From the NCBI GenBank assembly GCA_003255065.1, contig QAOA01008029.1:597061-661060 (forward strand): 64,000 bases of DNA. Reading direction: 5' to 3'. The notes under the pieces are model-generated. The model made no database searches. It had not been told where the DNA came from and saw nothing but the letters and a program-made list of their open reading frames with translations. The stretch comes from Cercis canadensis (lineage: Eukaryota; Streptophyta; Magnoliopsida; Fabales; Fabaceae). Made by a program: the position numbers and the translations under genes. Shown here piece after piece: positions 60,375-64,000 of this stretch. Positions within the stretch are counted from its first letter, which is position 1. Each line of letters begins with the position of its first letter.

Positions 60375-61450
60375 CTAGGGGTGTTCATCGGTCAGGTTTG
60401 GTCGGATTTGAGGAACTATCTCACCCGACCGATGGTCATCGGATTGGGAATTTTCCCACCCGCCACCAACCACACAAAATTGAAAACCGACAAAATCGGT
60501 TTGATCGGTTCTTGATTTGATCAGTCGGGTTTGATTGGATTGGGAATGCAAACCAATACAAATTCAAAAATTATGAAGGAAATCCATAAACCCAAAACAG
60601 AACAATACACAAACAAACCTTAGAATTGGCATCAATTCCAGTTCCTTGATAATAACTTTATATGATTAATAGTTGAATTGAACATACATTCACCAACTTC
60701 CAAACAGAAATAATTAACAAATGACAAACCTATACCAAATTAACAGAAAAATGGAAGAAAATATGAGGATGTAAGCCAAAAATAAATATTCAGACAAGAA
60801 AGTGAACCGTAGGAAAAGAATCCTCTTTGTCCTATGGCAGGGAGAAAACAGCCACCTTCTCCGACCCCCGGTGGAGAGCATGAACCACAGGGAACCACAA
60901 ATTCATTTTTGAAACAACATAAATCACATCCCAAAGCCAAACCGTAGAACCAAATTTCCAAACCCAATAGAAAGTGAAGAGAAACAACACTCAAGCACTA
61001 AATGGCTTGCTAGAATGCTTTACGGGGCTCACTCTTCGACTACGTTAAAGAATCGTGGTGGCAGAATTGCAGAGTTGGTAGTCCTGGTGGTGAATTCATG
61101 GCGGTGGTAAATGTGCTTTTCGCAAAACGAAGTATTGGGAAGGGGAGGAGAAGGGGAGAGGAAGGGGTGTGAAGCCAAATAGAGGCCTTGGAAGTATCAG
61201 GAAATGAAGGGGAATGGGAAGGGCCAAAGGGTTTTCAAAACACATCATTTTCATAAATGAGATTAAATTCAATCGGGTTCGGTTTGTATCGGTTTTTCAA
61301 AGTTAAAACCGAACCGACCAGCTCAAACCGATTTATTTAATTGTAGCCATCCGATCTCACCCATCCTCTATCTAGAACATTTGGATTTCCTTCATTTTGG
61401 CTCGGTTCGGTCGGTTCACCGCGGGTTCACCAGGTTATGAACACCCCTAG
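60375..61450. mobile_element. hAT-like non-autonomous element
   Basis: The left end ctaggggtgttcatcggtc and the inverted right end ctaggggtgttcataacctg share 14 terminal bases. The subterminal parts are full of cggttcggt/accgaacc-type words (60395-60540 and 61255-61440), as in hAT-type elements with aggggtgttca ends. The 8-base flanks (attactgc and gtgtatgc) agree only in part, so the duplication has decayed or one side was deleted. No transposase frame is seen. Confidence 0.6.
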
Positions 61451-61451
61451 T

Positions 61452-61720
61452 GTATGCAATGTGATTTTATTTTGACTTTCCATTTCTATTGATGGGAATT
61501 CACTTTTAAGACCCTTTGAATTCAAAATTCAAGGAACTGTCATTGTAGATTTAGAAATTAGATGGGAGAGTTGTGTATATTTTGTGAAAATACATGAGAA
61601 AGAAAAATAATTTTCTCTCTTTTTATAAATATTTATCAGTTGTGTATGTAATAATGTGATTTTATTGAGTTTCTATTTCTATAGATGGGAATTCAATTTT
61701 TAGACCCTTTGAATTCAAAC
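61452..61720. repeat. Direct repeat of about 75 bp upstream of the LRR exon
   Basis: The block tgtgattttatt...tttctat.gatgggaattca.tttt.agaccctttgaattcaaa occurs at about 61455-61530 and again at about 61655-61720. Confidence 0.65.
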
Positions 61721-61931
61721 CTCTGGTTTATATACTCAAATAACTTTATGAAAAATTTGGGTAAAAACATATTCAAAGATTAATATATAAAGGAAAAAAA
61801 TAGTAAAATACAGAGACATTTGTCTTTGATGACAATAAAGATAAGCCATGGTTTGGAAGAATGAAAATTTATTTTATTTATCAGTTTTAGTTCTTCAAAA
61901 ACCGTTTGAGTTCTTCCAAAATATTTTGTAG

Positions 61932-62456
61932 GTTATGCTACCAAACTTGGAGGAACTGATTATTAGCTACGTGCTCAAGTTGAATAAAATATGGCATTGG
62001 CAGCAACAACTTTGTCCAAAGTCATTTGACAAGCTAAGAAAGCTTGTGATTAAAAATTGTCAAGAACTCATGACCATTTTCCCATCTCACATTGGAAGCA
62101 GCATGCACAGTCTTGAGACATTGAAGATTACAAATTGTAAATCTCTACAGCATGTATTTGATGGTCAGGGATTATATGCTAAAGAAACACACAGTGGGAT
62201 TAGTGGTCTGTCAGGAGTTTTATTCTTTCCAAATTTGCAGCAGGTGCATGTTGAAGGATGTGAAAGGCTAAAATATTTGTTTCCAGCATCTGTGGCAAAA
62301 AGTCTTGGCAAACTTCGAAGGCTTAAAATGGAGAAATGTTGGATGATAGAAGAGATAATCATAAAAGAAGACAATACCAATCCGTCTTCCAGCGAAGTGG
62401 TATATTCTTATCTTTCTCCTAGTAGTTTTACAGATCATATATATATAGTGAGATGA
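61932..62456 (+). pseudogene. LRR fragment of an NB-LRR (CNL, RPS5-like) resistance gene
   Basis: An acceptor-like ttttgtag precedes an open stretch reading VMLPNLEELIISYVLKLNKI, KLRKLVIKNCQELMTIFP, SLETLKITNCKSLQHVFD, FFPNLQQVHVEGCERLKYLF and KLRRLKMEKCWMIEEIIIKE. These are four to five leucine-rich repeats of the L..L.I..C..L...F type, found near the C-terminus of CC-NB-LRR proteins that sense pathogen effectors inside plant cells. No coiled-coil, NB-ARC or earlier LRR exons are found upstream. The frame ends soon after at SSFTDHIYIVR. It is either a lone terminal exon or a gene relic. Confidence 0.75.
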
Positions 62457-62862
62457 TTTTATCTGCTCTTGTACTGTAGGCATACTTCTATCTTATTACT
62501 TGGCTTCTTCCTATTCTGTTTCCCAATAAGATGAAGCAAAGAAGAAAATAATGATAAGAGGGGGGCGTAGCTTAGCAAACACCCTTATCTATATATGTAA
62601 AAGTTTTTATGTCTTTAGATAGATAGAGAGTAATATTTGAGTTTGGGTTTAGTTCTCCAAAATAGGCTTAGCCTTTAGGTAGATAGAACTGAATGCAGAG
62701 AAGAAACAGGCTCTTTTTATAGAGGAGATTTCAAAAAGTTTTGAATAGAAATAAAGCTACAGGATTTTAAAAAGGTTTGTAACAATAGTATAGTTGGAAG
62801 TTGCAGAATAAAGGAAAGTGAAGAGAAGGTGGGGCAACATTCCCTCTATAAGTCACAAATTG
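62457..62862. other. Intergenic, no gene seen
   Basis: AT-rich sequence with a few short direct repeats (gtagatagaact / gatagatagagagt). Nothing coding was recognised. Confidence 0.4.
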
Positions 62863-63427
62863 GGCTGATTGACCCAAATATTGTATTTTCACAATTTATT
62901 TACACAATTGTAATACTTTTAAATTTATTTACTTCAATATTATATTTTTAAAAAAATTAATAAACTAAAAAANAGGCCCAGTCCATTAGGAATGTGTTCT
63001 CAGGCCTGATTGTGGCAGAGGGTTGTCCAGCTAACCCTGCTGCCTCGGTGAATTCTTGAAGGTGTGTCTCCTGCATCTGACACAAGCAGGTTCTGATCAC
63101 TTTTGCCTTGCATTTTTGTCCTCACACAAGACAATAAGCCAAGTTTATATTGACCATTTGACTTTTTTTCTTAAAAATTAGCAGAAGTACACAAGCGCAG
63201 GAGTGTGTAGAGACATGCTCTAGACCCATTAGCGTGTCTCACGTGGACACGCCGTGGGCCCATTGACGTGTCCAGTGAGACCCACTCACTTTGACTTTAT
63301 TTTTTTTTAGTTTTTAATTTTTTAAAAGTATAATATTGAAGTAAATAAGTTAGAAGTAAATAAGTTAAAAATGTTATAATTGTGTAAATACATTTAAAAA
63401 AAAATGTAATTTTTAAGTCAAAGGTCC
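62863..63427. mobile_element. MULE-like foldback element, family 1, with non-palindromic insert (Pack-MULE candidate)
   Basis: 565 bp between two copies of cacaaattg (62854-62862 and 63428-63436). The ends ggctgattgacccaaatatt and the inverse ggacctttgacttaaaaatt match family 1. The arms are about 100 bp and AT-rich. The centre (about 62975-63110) is clearly GC-richer, is not part of the inverted repeat, and on the minus strand has an open frame (DQNLLVSDAGDTPSRIHRGS and on). I do not recognise the product. A single N stands at 62973, at the edge of this insert. Confidence 0.75.
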
Positions 63428-64000
63428 CACAAATTGAGCGAACTTGAAAAATAAATTATGGAGGGGTTTCGGAGAATTAGACCCGGATCATTAAATTCCC
63501 TTTTCACCATTTAGAAAAAAAAACGCTTAAACATGAAATGAAACTACTTAATTTTGCCTCTTCTTTTTTGTCATTTACTTATATTAGCCCCAATCCAAAC
63601 AAGCTGTGAGGGTGCATTATTGCTAGTTAGACTTAATTTAAAAAGTTAGGGATTGGTTGGTTAGGATTTAAGTACAGTTGCTAGGCTCAATTATCAATAG
63701 AATAATTATTGCTATTTCTTTTTATTTATTGGAGGCTACATAATAGTGGTAACTTATCCCTCACAAAATTTCACCACAACAACTTCAAATGGGATTTAAA
63801 CTTGATACTTTTACAATAAAATACTAACTATTCAACTACTAACGTGTCCCATAAGAACAAACAATATTATTATTATTTGGCCAAAGGACTTTGCCAAGAC
63901 CTAAAATTAGTTGTTAGATAACATAAAATGTTATGAATCACTTATATATCATATAAAGTTATAATTTTACATCCTTCTCAACCAAAAAAAAAAAAATTAA
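63428..64000. other. Intergenic, no gene seen
   Basis: AT-rich end of the window with poly-A tracts. No coding, RNA or repeat feature could be supported. Confidence 0.45.

Noticed and set aside
60740..60994. 84-codon minus-strand frame inside the hAT-like element
   Set aside because: No transposase or other domain is seen, and the sequence is low in complexity at both ends.

Overview
The window is nuclear DNA of a eudicot plant, probably a woody perennial, from a draft assembly. It is AT-rich, its genes have introns with plant-type GT..AG junctions, and it is full of LTR retrotransposons, LINE remnants and small inverted-repeat transposons. No bacterial operons, CRISPR arrays or phage genes are visible. 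The species cannot be named from what is seen.

Four intact protein genes can be read end to end. They are a single-exon dirigent protein (5415-5960, +), a three-exon CYP716-like cytochrome P450 of 474 codons (10433-12273, +), a seven-exon epsilon subunit of the COPI coatomer of 289 codons (25286-30491, +), and a ten-exon Golgi UDP-arabinose 4-epimerase of the MUR4/UXE family of 416 codons (34663-39394, -). The coatomer and the epimerase both act in the Golgi (vesicle coat and nucleotide-sugar supply), but nothing suggests they are co-regulated. Broken genes include a GRF zinc-finger gene cut by a retroelement (17369-17770), an LRR fragment of NB-LRR type (61932-62456), a LINE ORF1 with three nonsense codons (50476-51541) and the 5' end of a U2 snRNA (46423-46471).

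Layout: 0-5 kb holds a Harbinger-like element carrying a LINE fragment and a diverged tandem array. 5-12.3 kb holds the dirigent and P450 genes. 12.4-17.7 kb holds repeats, a 758-base assembly gap and the GRF gene. 17.8-24 kb is a 6.2-kb Gypsy-type element on the minus strand without recognisable gag-pol (LARD-like). 25-40.6 kb holds the coatomer and epimerase genes, with transposons in their introns. 41-50 kb is gene-poor and rich in foldback elements. 50-61.5 kb is a nested block: LINE, a deleted Copia element bounded by a 5-bp duplication, a second degenerate Copia element and a hAT-like element. The end holds the LRR fragment and a possible Pack-MULE.

Three observations stand out. First, six or seven small foldback elements can be delimited to the base by 9-bp target duplications, which points to Mutator-like transposition, and they fall into three families. 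Second, at six single-N positions the two sides of the N carry the same sequence with a few differences, so the apparent tandem duplications there are most likely unmerged haplotype or contig overlaps. Third, the P450 lacks the conserved acidic residue of the oxygen-activation motif. I found no convincing undescribed multi-gene system.
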